This document shows, piece by piece, positions 42,894 through 51,441 of a stretch of 51,617 nucleotides of DNA (position 1 is its first letter; each line of letters opens with the position of its first letter). The notes beneath the pieces were generated by a model, which worked only from the letters and a program-made list of their open reading frames with translations, made no database searches and was not told where the DNA came from. The position numbers and the translations under genes were made by a program. Source of the stretch: Meiothermus hypogaeus (GTDB lineage: Bacteria; Deinococcota; Deinococci; Deinococcales; Thermaceae); NCBI RefSeq assembly GCF_003574035.1, contig NZ_QWKY01000020.1:1-51617 (forward strand), in the 5' to 3' direction.

Positions 42894-43045
42894 GGCTTCC
42901 TCCCCCGGGCCTGGGCCCGACAGCGTTCGGAACAGTACTTCACATCCTGCCAGTTCTGAGCCCATTTCTTGCGCCATTGAAAAGGCCTATTACACACCGG
43001 ACAAACCTTGACGGGCAGGTGGGTTTTAAGACCTTTGTATCCCAT
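42890..43045 (-). CDS. DUF2256 zinc-ribbon-like small protein
   Basis: A 51-residue protein with [19 protein letters not shown] and [10 protein letters not shown]. Cys15, Cys18, Cys38 and Cys42 should bind zinc, the DUF2256 signature. The ATG start gives the family's usual short length; a longer in-frame start at 43135 adds an unrelated N-terminus. From memory, DUF2256 genes are often close to FeS-type photolyase/cryptochrome genes. Here one such gene lies at 38 kb and a classical photolyase gene about 200 bp upstream. Function unknown. Confidence 0.85.
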   Translation of the reverse strand: MGYKGLKTHLPVKVCPVCNRPFQWRKKWAQNWQDVKYCSERCRAQARGRKP

Positions 43046-43239
43046 ATAACCTTCTGTAAGGGAGTCGGTGGCAGCCCGGCGCGCTTGCAGGACGTTTCTT
43101 GGCCTAAGCGCCAAAAGCTTCTGGTAGTCTGGCAACCAAGAATACTGTGTGCACTTCTGTGCCTCCCAGGGAGCTGCGCATCGCTATTATGGGCAATCAA
43201 CGCGCTTCAAAACGTATCACTAAACAAGTTACCGGCAGA

Positions 43240-44562
43240 CTAGCTCGAGATACCTGCCCCCGCTTTCTTAGCAATTTTCTCGGCAGCAGCCAAGTAGCGT
43301 TTGCGGGCCAGCTCTAAATCCAGCACAGGAGTCTTGTAAGGATAAGGCCGCCCGTCCGACTCGGGCACCCAGCGCCTGAGCCATGCCCCGCCGGGGTCGT
43401 GGGTCTCGGCCTGGGTGATCAGGTTAAAGACCCGAAAGTAGGGTGCCGCATCCACCCCCAGCCCCCCCGCCCAGTGCCAGCCCTGGAGGTTGGAGGCGTT
43501 GTCTCCATCGAGCAGCAGGTCGCGAAAAGCCCGTTCACACTGTTGCCAGGGCAAGAGGGCCAACTTGACCGCAAACTGGGCTACCACCATGCGGCCCCGG
43601 TTGGACAAAAAGCCCGTGGCCCGCAACTCACGCATACAGGCATCCACCACCGGGATGCCGGTGTAGCCCTGTAGCCAGGCTGCAAAAAGGTCGCGGTCAT
43701 CGTTCCAGGGGAGGTCGTCCCAACGGGGGTCAAAAGCCGAGTTAAGCATCTGGGGGCGGTGGTAGAGCAAATCGCCGCTGAAGTCACGCCAACACAGCTC
43801 GTTCACCCACTTGCGGGCCCCCTCACCCCCCACTTCCAAAGCGCGCCGAGCAGCCAGCCGAGGTGACAACACCCCCAGGGTGAAATAGTAGGAGAGCCTC
43901 GAGACCCCTTCCCCAGCCAGCCCATCGCGGGTCTGGTGGTAGTGAGGCAGTTTGTCCCGCAAAAAGACCTCGAGCGCACCCAACGCGGCCTCCTCCCCTG
44001 CGGGCGGGAGCGGTATGTCCGGGGCTTCTTCGGGGGTGGTACCCAAATCGTATTCGGGCGGAAGGGTAGTGCCGGGAAAGCGGGGCGGAGCCTCGAGTAG
44101 AACCGGCGCCTGGGCCGCCCACCAGCGTTTGGAGAAGGGTGTGAAGACGGTATAGGGGCCACCGTCGGGCTTCAAAATGCTGCCGGGTTCGTGGATATAC
44201 TGGCCCTCGAGCCAACGAACACGACCCGGCAAGGCCTCCTGCACCTTCCGATCGCGAAACCGGGCGTAGGGGGTTGAGTTGCGAACCGCAAAAACACCCT
44301 TCACCCCCAGTTCGCCCACCACTCGAGGCAACACCTCCCAGGGAAGGCCGGTGCGAACCAGCAGGCTACCCCCCCGCCGCATATAGCCCTCACGCAGTGC
44401 GGCTACATTCTGGTAAAACCAGGCCCGCCGTCGTGGGGTGGTGTTTTGCAGAATGTTGGGGTCGAACACCACCAGACCTACCGCAGGGCCTGCTTTCAGG
44501 GCTTCGCTAAGGGCGGGGTTGTCGTGCAAACGAAGATCGGCGCGGTGCCAGACCAGGTTCAT
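43240..44562 (-). CDS. phr: Deoxyribodipyrimidine photolyase
   Basis: A 440-residue flavoenzyme that uses light to split pyrimidine dimers. The N-terminal domain starts NLVWHRADLRLHDNPAL. The FAD-binding domain shows GEGVSRLSYYFTLGVLSPR, WVNELCWRDF, TGIPVVDACMREL, GFLSNRGRMVVAQF and DGDNASNLQGWHWAGGLGVDAAPYF (split here by eye into overlapping blocks). These match class I CPD photolyases. The start is chosen at ATG 44562, which begins the conserved core; a TAAAAA word seven bases upstream is a poor leaderless -10. It is divergent from the dipeptidase gene. Confidence 0.93.
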   Translation of the reverse strand: MNLVWHRADLRLHDNPALSEALKAGPAVGLVVFDPNILQNTTPRRRAWFYQNVAALREGYMRRGGSLLVRTGLPWEVLPRVVGELGVKGVFAVRNSTPYARFRDRKVQEALPGRVRWLEGQYIHEPGSILKPDGGPYTVFTPFSKRWWAAQAPVLLEAPPRFPGTTLPPEYDLGTTPEEAPDIPLPPAGEEAALGALEVFLRDKLPHYHQTRDGLAGEGVSRLSYYFTLGVLSPRLAARRALEVGGEGARKWVNELCWRDFSGDLLYHRPQMLNSAFDPRWDDLPWNDDRDLFAAWLQGYTGIPVVDACMRELRATGFLSNRGRMVVAQFAVKLALLPWQQCERAFRDLLLDGDNASNLQGWHWAGGLGVDAAPYFRVFNLITQAETHDPGGAWLRRWVPESDGRPYPYKTPVLDLELARKRYLAAAEKIAKKAGAGISS

Positions 44563-44668
44563 AAGCCTGTTTTTAAAGGCAAAAGCTATGAACTGCACCG
44601 GCCTGCCCTACAAACCGCCACGCAAAGCCCGCACAACCCCAGGCCTGGGAATATGTCATCGAGTTGAA

Positions 44669-44674
44669 TAGTAT
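44669..44674 (+). promoter_or_regulatory. Leaderless -10 (TAGTAT)
   Basis: Seven bases separate TAGTAT from the ATG at 44682. The frame is open upstream (TTG 44664, ATG 44673), but those starts overlap the promoter. Confidence 0.5.
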
Positions 44675-44681
44675 GTGGGCC

Positions 44682-45680
44682 ATGATCGTAGACGCCCATC
44701 TCGACCTGGCCCACAACGTAGTAGACCTGGGGCGCAACCTCACCCTGCCGCTGGCGGAGTTGCGCCAACAGGACGCCCATCCCGATGTGCCAGTCGTGAC
44801 CCTGCCAGCCTTACGGGAAGGCCAGGTCGGCATCTGTTTCGCCACCCTCTGGGTGGATCCGCGCAAGTACATCGACCCAGAGAGTGCTCACCAGCACGCC
44901 CTGCGGCAACTCGAGGTGTATCTGCGCTGGGAAGAACAGGGGTGGGTTCGCATTCTGCGCGATCAGGCCAGCCTGCAAAGGCATCTGGCGTTGTGGCCGG
45001 AGGACCACGTGACCGCCCTGGTCATCCTGATCGAGGGCGCCGAGTGCATCCGCGAACCAGGCGAGGTGGGGTTCTGGAAGGCCCAGGGGGTGCGGCTCAT
45101 CGGTCCTGCCTGGAACCGCACCCGCTACTCGGGCGGCACCCGTGAACCCGGCGGCCTGAGCGAGCTGGGATTCGAACTGATGCACGCCATGGATGAGAAC
45201 CGCCTGGCCCTGGACTTCTCCCACATGGACGAACAGGCCTTCTGGCAGGCCCTGGAGGTATTTGAGGGGTCAGTTTGCGCTAGTCACAGCAACCCTCGGG
45301 CCTTGCTGGGGGGCGAAGATCCCCCTTTTGCCAACCGCCACCTGAGCAATGCCATGATCCGGGCCATCGGGCAGCGGGGCGGGGTAATTGGCACGGTCTT
45401 GTTTGGGTTTTTCCTGGATCACACCTGGCAACGCGGCACCGAGCGGGTGAAGCTGGAAGTCGTCGGACAGCACATGGCCCACACCGCTGCCTTGATTGGC
45501 TGGGACAAGGTGGGCATCGGCTCCGACTTCGATGGCGGTTTTGGTCTGCACGAAAACCCCGAGGGCCTCAACCAGCCGGCCGACCTGCACAAAGTCGGTG
45601 AACTGGTTCCCGCACCTTTCCGACAAGGGGTGCTGGGCCAGAACTGGCTGCGTTGGTTGCAAGGCGTCTTGCCATTTTGA
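44682..45680 (+). CDS. Membrane dipeptidase family (peptidase M19)
   Basis: A 332-residue zinc dipeptidase-like enzyme. The first metal motif is VDAHLDLA at the N-terminus; ILIEGAE holds the bridging Glu; DFSHMDE and CASHSNPRALL carry further His ligands; and GIGSDFDGGF ends the site. The family cleaves dipeptides and some beta-lactam or D-amino-acid substrates; no signal peptide is seen here, so it is cytosolic. A leaderless start at 44682 is supported by TAGTAT. Divergent from the photolyase gene and 36 bp before the TauE-type exporter gene, which has its own -10. Confidence 0.9.
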   Translation: MIVDAHLDLAHNVVDLGRNLTLPLAELRQQDAHPDVPVVTLPALREGQVGICFATLWVDPRKYIDPESAHQHALRQLEVYLRWEEQGWVRILRDQASLQRHLALWPEDHVTALVILIEGAECIREPGEVGFWKAQGVRLIGPAWNRTRYSGGTREPGGLSELGFELMHAMDENRLALDFSHMDEQAFWQALEVFEGSVCASHSNPRALLGGEDPPFANRHLSNAMIRAIGQRGGVIGTVLFGFFLDHTWQRGTERVKLEVVGQHMAHTAALIGWDKVGIGSDFDGGFGLHENPEGLNQPADLHKVGELVPAPFRQGVLGQNWLRWLQGVLPF

Positions 45681-45703
45681 ATCTAAAATCTGACAAGCCG
45701 TGG

Positions 45704-45709
45704 TATAAC
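45704..45709 (+). promoter_or_regulatory. Leaderless -10 candidate (TATAAC) before GTG
   Basis: TATAAC is seven bases before the GTG at 45717. The last base deviates from TAnnnT, so this is weaker than the other cases. Confidence 0.35.
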
Positions 45710-45716
45710 GGGGGCT

Positions 45717-46478
45717 GTGAATCTTTCTAGCCTGTGGATCGGACTGGTAGCGGGGGCCTTTGGGGGGTTGGTAGGTCTGGGAGGGGGCATTGTAGCGGTT
45801 CCGTTGATGGCCACCTTTCTTAAGCTAACCCAGCACCGAGCCGTGGCCACCAGCCTAGTTATGGTGGTATTTACCGGCCTGGCCGGGGCCCTCACCTATG
45901 CCACCCAGGGCACGGTAGACTGGCTGGCAGCCTTGCTGATTTTCCCCAGCGCAATGGTCACGGCCAACTGGGGCGCGCGCTACGCCAACCAGTTGCCGGA
46001 ATGGAGGCTTAAGCGGGTGTTTGGCTGGTACCTGGTGGTGGTAGCCCTGAGCCTGCTGCTTAAGCCCTACATTCCGCATGTCGAGGAGCCCCTGCAAGGC
46101 TGGCTGCGGATTATTCCTCTCATCTTTACGGGGGCGGCTGCAGGCTTTGCCTCAGGCCTGCTGGGGGTGGGGGGCGGCACCATCACGGTGCCCATCATGG
46201 TTTTGCTGGTGGGCCTCGAGCAGCATACTGCCCAGGGCACATCTCTACTGGCCATGATTCCCTCGGCACTGGTAGGTTCTTACACGCATTACCGTCACGG
46301 CAACCTGGCCCAGGAGTATGTGCCGGGGCTGGTGGTGGGCATTTTGCTTGGGGCTTTTGCAGGGGGTCTGGTGGCTAACCAGCTACCTGAATTCTGGCTA
46401 CGGTTAGTATTTGCAGTGGTGCTGATCTGGACGGCCACACGCTACATCGGCGCCAAACCTAAGCCGGTAGTTGAATAA
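45717..46478 (+). CDS. TauE/SafE-family membrane exporter
   Basis: A 253-residue protein with about eight helices in two inverted halves. Each half begins with the family motif: GAFGGLVGLGGGIVAVPLM near the N-terminus and GFASGLLGVGGGTITVPIM near residue 145. The family moves sulfite, sulfonates or other small anions across the inner membrane. GTG start, probably leaderless. Substrate unknown. It ends 150 bp before mreC. Confidence 0.9.
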   Translation: MNLSSLWIGLVAGAFGGLVGLGGGIVAVPLMATFLKLTQHRAVATSLVMVVFTGLAGALTYATQGTVDWLAALLIFPSAMVTANWGARYANQLPEWRLKRVFGWYLVVVALSLLLKPYIPHVEEPLQGWLRIIPLIFTGAAAGFASGLLGVGGGTITVPIMVLLVGLEQHTAQGTSLLAMIPSALVGSYTHYRHGNLAQEYVPGLVVGILLGAFAGGLVANQLPEFWLRLVFAVVLIWTATRYIGAKPKPVVE

Positions 46479-46630
46479 TCTCGACTCACGTGCTGGTGCT
46501 CTGCGTACTGCGGCCCGCTGTGAGACAACAGTTACCATATACGCTAGACTCTTGTTTGGGAGTTGGTTTTTTTGGCTTATTTTGGGCAGTCCACCGTCAC
46601 TTTCTGCATTCTTCGATCAGGCGCTAGATT

Positions 46631-47422
46631 ATGAGCGATACCGCGATTCGCAGGGCTTTGCTGGTCGGCTTATTGTTGCTGGGGGTCTTGTTGGCAACCC
46701 TCACCCGGCAATCGGCCCCCACCTTGCCAGGTGAGTTTGCCGCCCGCACTGCCCCTTTGTTTGGCTACTCCTTTCGCCTGGGTCAAAATGTCAAGGCCAG
46801 CCTGGCCGCTATTTTTGACCGCCGTGACCTGCGGGCCGAACAACGTAAGATGCAAGCCGAGTTGCAACAACTCCGGCAAGAAAACCAGCGCCTGACGCTG
46901 GAAAACCGCAAGCTTCAGGCCGCTCTGCGGGTACAGACTGTGCAGGGCTTAGGCGTGGTAGCGGTTGCGCCGGTGATTGACGATGATCCCTCGGGGCTTT
47001 ATCGCAGGCTCTATCTGGGCGCCGGTTCGGCCCAGGGTCTGCGGGTCGGCATGCCTGTCACGACCGCCAGCGGGCTGGTAGGGGTCATCACCGAGGTCAC
47101 GCCAAACAATGCCGTGGTTCGCACGGTGCTCGACCCCGAATCGCGGGTGGGGGTACGGCTCGCAGGCGCCCCAGGGCGTGGTATTGCTTATGGTGCCCCC
47201 CCAAGCATGCTGCGGGTTGAGATTGCTCCCGAAGCCAGCGTCAAACCTGGCGACAAGGTGGTGTCGGGCGCATTGCAAGGACTTTACCCTGCCGGTATTA
47301 CCGTGGGCATCGTCGAACAGGTGCTGCCCATTTCGCCCGGTGCCCTAAAGAAGGTCTTGATGGTACGGCCCGCCGTGCAGCTCTCGTTGTTGGAAGAAGT
47401 GCAGGTGCTCAAGCCGCTATGA
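46631..47422 (+). CDS. mreC: Rod-shape-determining protein MreC
   Basis: A 263-residue bitopic protein of the elongasome. An N-terminal helix (LLVGLLLLGVLLATL) is followed by a coiled coil (about 65-105, RKMQAELQQLRQENQRL) and the beta-barrel domain with APVIDDDPSGLYRRLYLGAG and GLVGVITEV. It scaffolds PBP2 and MreB; length and order match MreC. mreB is not adjacent here. The start ATG has only a weak ribosome site. mreD and the PBP2 gene follow. Confidence 0.93.
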   Translation: MSDTAIRRALLVGLLLLGVLLATLTRQSAPTLPGEFAARTAPLFGYSFRLGQNVKASLAAIFDRRDLRAEQRKMQAELQQLRQENQRLTLENRKLQAALRVQTVQGLGVVAVAPVIDDDPSGLYRRLYLGAGSAQGLRVGMPVTTASGLVGVITEVTPNNAVVRTVLDPESRVGVRLAGAPGRGIAYGAPPSMLRVEIAPEASVKPGDKVVSGALQGLYPAGITVGIVEQVLPISPGALKKVLMVRPAVQLSLLEEVQVLKPL

Positions 47423-47569
47423 AAACAAAACTTCACGGAACTTGGCGCAGCAGAGGTTATAGCGACTGCTTTGGGCTGTCGGGAAAGACCCAAAAGGAAC
47501 GCAAATGCGATTGGTGAATCCACTTTTCATCGTCATCCATGTATCGAATGGATAACCCCTTCCCCAACT

Positions 47570-48043
47570 ATGCGAATCATTCTAATTGCAGTTTCGGCTT
47601 TTCTCCTCCAGGGCTTTGTTTCTGGATTGCTGGGCGATAGCTTTACACCCCCCGATTTGATTTATCTGGCCACCCTGTTGCTGGTGGCTTCAATATCTCC
47701 TTATGCGGGCTTGCCTCTGGCCTTTGCCCTAGGGTTGCTGCAAGACCTGCTTTCGGCAGGGTATCCGGGGCTGCATGCGGTGGGACTGCTATTTGCCGCC
47801 TATGCTTACTACCGTCTTTCGCGGCTGGTACATTGGGACGAGTTGGCCGGCCAGGTCGTCATTCTGGGGGGCAGCTTCGTAGCCAAGTGGTTGGGTATCC
47901 TGCTGGTAGCCTTCTGGTTGCGGCTCTCCAACTTCAATCCTCTCACGCTGTGGTCGGTTATTCTACCGGAGATGCTGCTGACCCTTCTGATCGCGCCTTT
48001 CGTTATCCGGCTCTCTCAGCTTTTTGCAGTTCGCAGCAAATAG
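47570..48043 (+). CDS. mreD: Rod-shape-determining protein MreD
   Basis: A 157-residue membrane protein with five to six helices. LQGFVSGLL, FTPPDLIYLATLLLVA and FALGLLQDLLSAG follow the MreD pattern. It lies between mreC and the PBP2 gene, as in most rod-shaped bacteria. The gap to mreC (147 bp) is larger than usual and holds no gene I can see. No ribosome site is clear at ATG 47570, so the start is moderately certain. Confidence 0.85.
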   Translation: MRIILIAVSAFLLQGFVSGLLGDSFTPPDLIYLATLLLVASISPYAGLPLAFALGLLQDLLSAGYPGLHAVGLLFAAYAYYRLSRLVHWDELAGQVVILGGSFVAKWLGILLVAFWLRLSNFNPLTLWSVILPEMLLTLLIAPFVIRLSQLFAVRSK

Positions 48044-48052
48044 GAGTACCGC

Positions 48053-49810
48053 GTGAACAGCCGTGTCTGGATTCTGCTGGGGCTTTTTTTCCTCATACTG
48101 ATGCTGTTTGTGGGGCGGCTGTGGCAGTTACAGGTGGTGCAGTACGAGCAGTATGCCACCCGCAGCCAGGGCAACTACCTTCGTACCGAAACCTCGCTAG
48201 CCCCCAGGGGGCGCATTCTGGATCGCAACGGGCAGGTAATCGCCACCAACCGACTGGCGGTGGATTTGATTTATTTGGGTGGGGAAGTACATTTCAAGGA
48301 GCGCATTCTGGCACTAGCAGGACTCAAGGAACTACCCAAGGTGGAGCGGGAGCCGGTGGAGCTGATGGTCAATATTCCAGAGGTACTGATTCCCACCCTG
48401 GCCGAGCTGACCGCCGGGGAACCCAATCTGAAGCTTCTGGAGCGTATCGAGCGGGTTTACCCCAACCCCATCGCGGGGCCGGTGATTGGATATACTGCGC
48501 TGCCCAGCCAGGAACAGCTCCAGGAGGGCTACGACCCCGAGGAGCTGGTGGGAGCGGCGGGCCTCGAGGCGGCCCTGGAAGCCCAGCTCAAGGGCATCAA
48601 GGGCGTGGTGCTGGCCGAGGTGAATGCCCGGGGCCAGCGGGTGCGCTACGAGGAACTCAAAGAACCCCAGGCCGGCACCGATGTGTACCTGACCCTCGAC
48701 CTGAACCTGCAACGGGCTGCCGAGCAGGCGCTACGGGAGGGGGTAGAGGACATCAACCGCATCCGCCTTCGCTATGGGCTTCCGCTGGCCCGACAGGCCA
48801 AGGGGGCCATCGTAGCCCTCGACCCGCGCAATGGCGAGGTGCTGGCCATGGCCACTGCCCCCGCCTTCGACCCCAACCTGTTTGGCCGCAGACCGCGCCC
48901 CAACGACAAAATCCGCGAGCTGTTTGCCGACAAAGACCGGCCTACCCTGAACCGGGCAGTGAATGCCTATCCACCGGGCTCTACCTATAAACTGGCGACC
49001 TCGAGCCTGGCCCTGGAAAGCGGCTACGTCACCAGCAACACCGCTTTCCGCTGTAGCCCCTACATCGTCTTTGGCGGCATCCGCCGCAACTGGGCCCGGG
49101 TGGACATGGGCATGATGACCGTCAAGGAAGCCATCGCACAAAGCTGCAACACCTGGTACTACCAGGTGGCCATGCTCGACCCCATCGGCATGGTGGACAA
49201 ACTCCACAAGCGGGCGCTGGAACTGGGGGTAGGCCGCTCGACCGGGCTGGAAATCGGCGAGCAAACCGGCATTGTGCCCACCCTGCAATGGAAGCGCCAG
49301 AACATTCCTAAAGACCCCCGCTGGTGGCCGGGCGAGACCCTTTCGATTGCCATCGGGCAGGGATATAACAAGGCCACCCCTGTTCAGATTGCCCGTATGC
49401 TCGCTACCATTGCCCAGAGCGGTCAGCAACCTGAGCTACACCTGGTTCGCCGGATTGGTAATCAAGAGGTAAGGCGGCCCACTACTTTTGTGCCGGGGCG
49501 CTACTGGAAAGAACTACAGGAAGGACTGCGCAAAACCGTCACCTGGGGTACCGCACGGCATGTGCTGGGCAATTTTCCCGTAGCCACCGCAGGCAAGACC
49601 GGTACCGCCCAGAACGAAACCCTGACCCCCGGCCTCGAGCACGCCTGGTATATGGGCTACGGTCCGGTAGACCCGGCCGACCCCCGCCCACCCCTGGTAG
49701 TGGTGGCCTTCTTCGAAAACGGAGGCGAGGGCAGTGGGGTAGCCCTGCCCGCTGTGCGCAAGGTCATGGCTGCCTATTGGAAAGTGGGGCAGGATTTCGC
49801 GGCCCAGTAG
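48053..49810 (+). CDS. mrdA: Penicillin-binding protein 2 (elongation transpeptidase)
   Basis: A 585-residue class B PBP that crosslinks lateral-wall peptidoglycan. One N-terminal helix (LLGLFFLILMLFVGRLW) anchors it; the pedestal has RGRILDRNGQVIATN. The transpeptidase domain has the SxxK box PGSTYKL (Ser310, Lys313), the SxN box QSCNTWYY, and KTG in GKTGTAQ. GGAG precedes the GTG start, 9 bp after mreD. The mreC-mreD-PBP2 order is classical. The 3' end overlaps the convergent desaturase gene by 47 bp. RodA is not in the window. Confidence 0.95.
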   Translation: MNSRVWILLGLFFLILMLFVGRLWQLQVVQYEQYATRSQGNYLRTETSLAPRGRILDRNGQVIATNRLAVDLIYLGGEVHFKERILALAGLKELPKVEREPVELMVNIPEVLIPTLAELTAGEPNLKLLERIERVYPNPIAGPVIGYTALPSQEQLQEGYDPEELVGAAGLEAALEAQLKGIKGVVLAEVNARGQRVRYEELKEPQAGTDVYLTLDLNLQRAAEQALREGVEDINRIRLRYGLPLARQAKGAIVALDPRNGEVLAMATAPAFDPNLFGRRPRPNDKIRELFADKDRPTLNRAVNAYPPGSTYKLATSSLALESGYVTSNTAFRCSPYIVFGGIRRNWARVDMGMMTVKEAIAQSCNTWYYQVAMLDPIGMVDKLHKRALELGVGRSTGLEIGEQTGIVPTLQWKRQNIPKDPRWWPGETLSIAIGQGYNKATPVQIARMLATIAQSGQQPELHLVRRIGNQEVRRPTTFVPGRYWKELQEGLRKTVTWGTARHVLGNFPVATAGKTGTAQNETLTPGLEHAWYMGYGPVDPADPRPPLVVVAFFENGGEGSGVALPAVRKVMAAYWKVGQDFAAQ

Positions 49811-51272
49811 GCTGGGTTACCCCCAGTCGGGTCAGAACCAGCGCCGCCACCCGCTCGCCCCCCAGCGCCACCGCCGGCACTGACTGCCCGGGAAAGATGG
49901 TCTCCCCCACCCGCCACAGGTTGGAATAGGGCGTTCTGGGGCTGGGTGTGCGGAAGGGGTGTACCTGTGGATACCCCCCCACCCAGCCATCCTGTCGGCG
50001 GGTGTAATAGTGGTAGGTACGGGGGGTTCCACCCAAAATTAGCACCGCCGACTCCCGGAAGCCGGGGATCAGCCGCTCTACCTGTCGCAAAACCCGTTCC
50101 TGCCAAACTTGTTTCTGGGCCTGATAGGCTTCTTTGGATAAGCCCCGCCACTCGAACAGCCGGGTGTGCACCGAGGCCGACAACACCCGCGAACCCGCCG
50201 GGCCGCGCAAGGGATCACCGGCATCCGCCAGACTCACAAAGGTCCAATCGCCTTCCCCCGCCCACTGCCGGTAGGGGGCGCCCGGTGGAACCACGTCCTC
50301 GGGCACCACAGCGTGCAGCATGAAGGCCCCCCAGCCATCGGCCGGTGGGTTCTGCTGGGGGCCGTCGGGGATGAGGGCCGCCAGGTCGCCGGGGGTCAGG
50401 TTGGCGACGAAGAAGTCGGCCTCGAGCACCTCTCGCTCCCCGCGTCGCTTCCCACCCAGGGCAACTTCCACGGCCACAACCCGCCCCTTCTGAACCTCCA
50501 GTTTTTCCACCCGGTGGCGGTAAAGCACCCGACCCCCGTGCTGGCGTACGGCTTCGGCCAGGGTCTCGGGCACAGCGCCCATCCCCCCCATAGGCATGGC
50601 TGGGCCCCGGTGGGGCAGATCCAGGGCCGCCGCTCCAAACAGAGCATAGGTGCCCTGGGCATCGGTTTGAGAGGCAATCAGAAGCTGGGCATCCAGAAAG
50701 CGCCTGAACGACGGATGGGAGGGCGCATGGGCCCCCGTGCGGCGCAGCAGATCGGCCAGAATTCCCGGTAAATCGGCCAGGTGCTCCAGTGCCCAGGGCA
50801 GCCCCTGCTGCACCATGCGCCGCGACTCGAGCAAGTCGGCCGGTGGAAAGGGCAAGCCCTGGGCCAGTTTCCACAGGGCATGAGCCCGCCTTTCTTGCCA
50901 GGCCCAGAACCGCAGCACGGTTTTGCCAAACGCTTCGCGCTGAGCTTCCAACTCGTGGGCCCGACCCACCGGACGGGTCACGACCCGGCCATCCGGCAAC
51001 CAGACCTCCATTAACGGTTCGCCCGGGGCCAGCTTGCGCACAGGAAAACGAACGCCCAACTGGCGCTCGAGCCGGGTAAAAACCCCCGCCTCATCAAAAC
51101 CGGCCAACAAGGTTGCGCCTGCATCGAAGCGAAAACCCTGGTGCAAGAAGGTGCCCGCCGAGCCACCGGGGTAAGTGTGGTGCTCGAGCACGGTGACCTC
51201 GAGGCCCGCCTGCGCCAGTAAAGCTGCGGTGGTGAGACCCCCCACCCCCGCGCCGATCACCACTACTTTCAT
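49764..51272 (-). CDS. CrtI/CrtD-like carotenoid desaturase (FAD-dependent)
   Basis: A 502-residue flavoenzyme of the phytoene-desaturase family. The dinucleotide fold is KVVVIGAGVGGLTTAALLAQ, followed by TVLEHHTYPGGSAGTF and FDAGATLL, all typical. The C-terminus has the matching FAD motif NLWRVGETIFPGQSVPAVALGG. It could desaturate phytoene or act later in carotenoid synthesis (CrtD/CrtO-type); the pigments protect against light and oxidation. The start is ATG 51272; the preceding TTG is less likely. Its 3' end overlaps the PBP2 gene. Neighbouring photolyase genes at 38-44 kb fit a photoprotection theme. Confidence 0.87.
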   Translation of the reverse strand: MKVVVIGAGVGGLTTAALLAQAGLEVTVLEHHTYPGGSAGTFLHQGFRFDAGATLLAGFDEAGVFTRLERQLGVRFPVRKLAPGEPLMEVWLPDGRVVTRPVGRAHELEAQREAFGKTVLRFWAWQERRAHALWKLAQGLPFPPADLLESRRMVQQGLPWALEHLADLPGILADLLRRTGAHAPSHPSFRRFLDAQLLIASQTDAQGTYALFGAAALDLPHRGPAMPMGGMGAVPETLAEAVRQHGGRVLYRHRVEKLEVQKGRVVAVEVALGGKRRGEREVLEADFFVANLTPGDLAALIPDGPQQNPPADGWGAFMLHAVVPEDVVPPGAPYRQWAGEGDWTFVSLADAGDPLRGPAGSRVLSASVHTRLFEWRGLSKEAYQAQKQVWQERVLRQVERLIPGFRESAVLILGGTPRTYHYYTRRQDGWVGGYPQVHPFRTPSPRTPYSNLWRVGETIFPGQSVPAVALGGERVAALVLTRLGVTQPTGPRNPAPLSNRQP

Positions 51273-51441
51273 CAATCGTTATTCTGCGATTCCTGGCAAA
51301 CAAAGACTTGCGGAATGGTTACATTCTCGAGTTGCCAAAAGCAACTCCCTCCAGCAGGTCATTTCGCATGATGAATGTTCCCCATTACCGCGGAAGGTGC
51401 AGCGAGAACCGCTCGACCCACCAAAAATAAAGCGCTTATGA

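Noticed and set aside
42897-42977. Longer N-terminus for the 4-TM protein (start at 42977)
   Set aside because: It would run through the DUF2256 gene in another frame and has no ribosome site; TTG 42893 has GGAGG and overlaps the DUF2256 stop.
47833-48990. 385-codon plus-strand frame overlapping mreD and the PBP2 gene
   Set aside because: It is out of frame with two unambiguous genes and its composition is Gly/Pro/Arg-rich noise.
51175-51441. 88-codon plus-strand frame ending at the TGA before repeat copy 3
   Set aside because: It would have made a third stop-codon insertion, but it is mostly antisense to the desaturase gene and has no ribosome site, so I did not count it.
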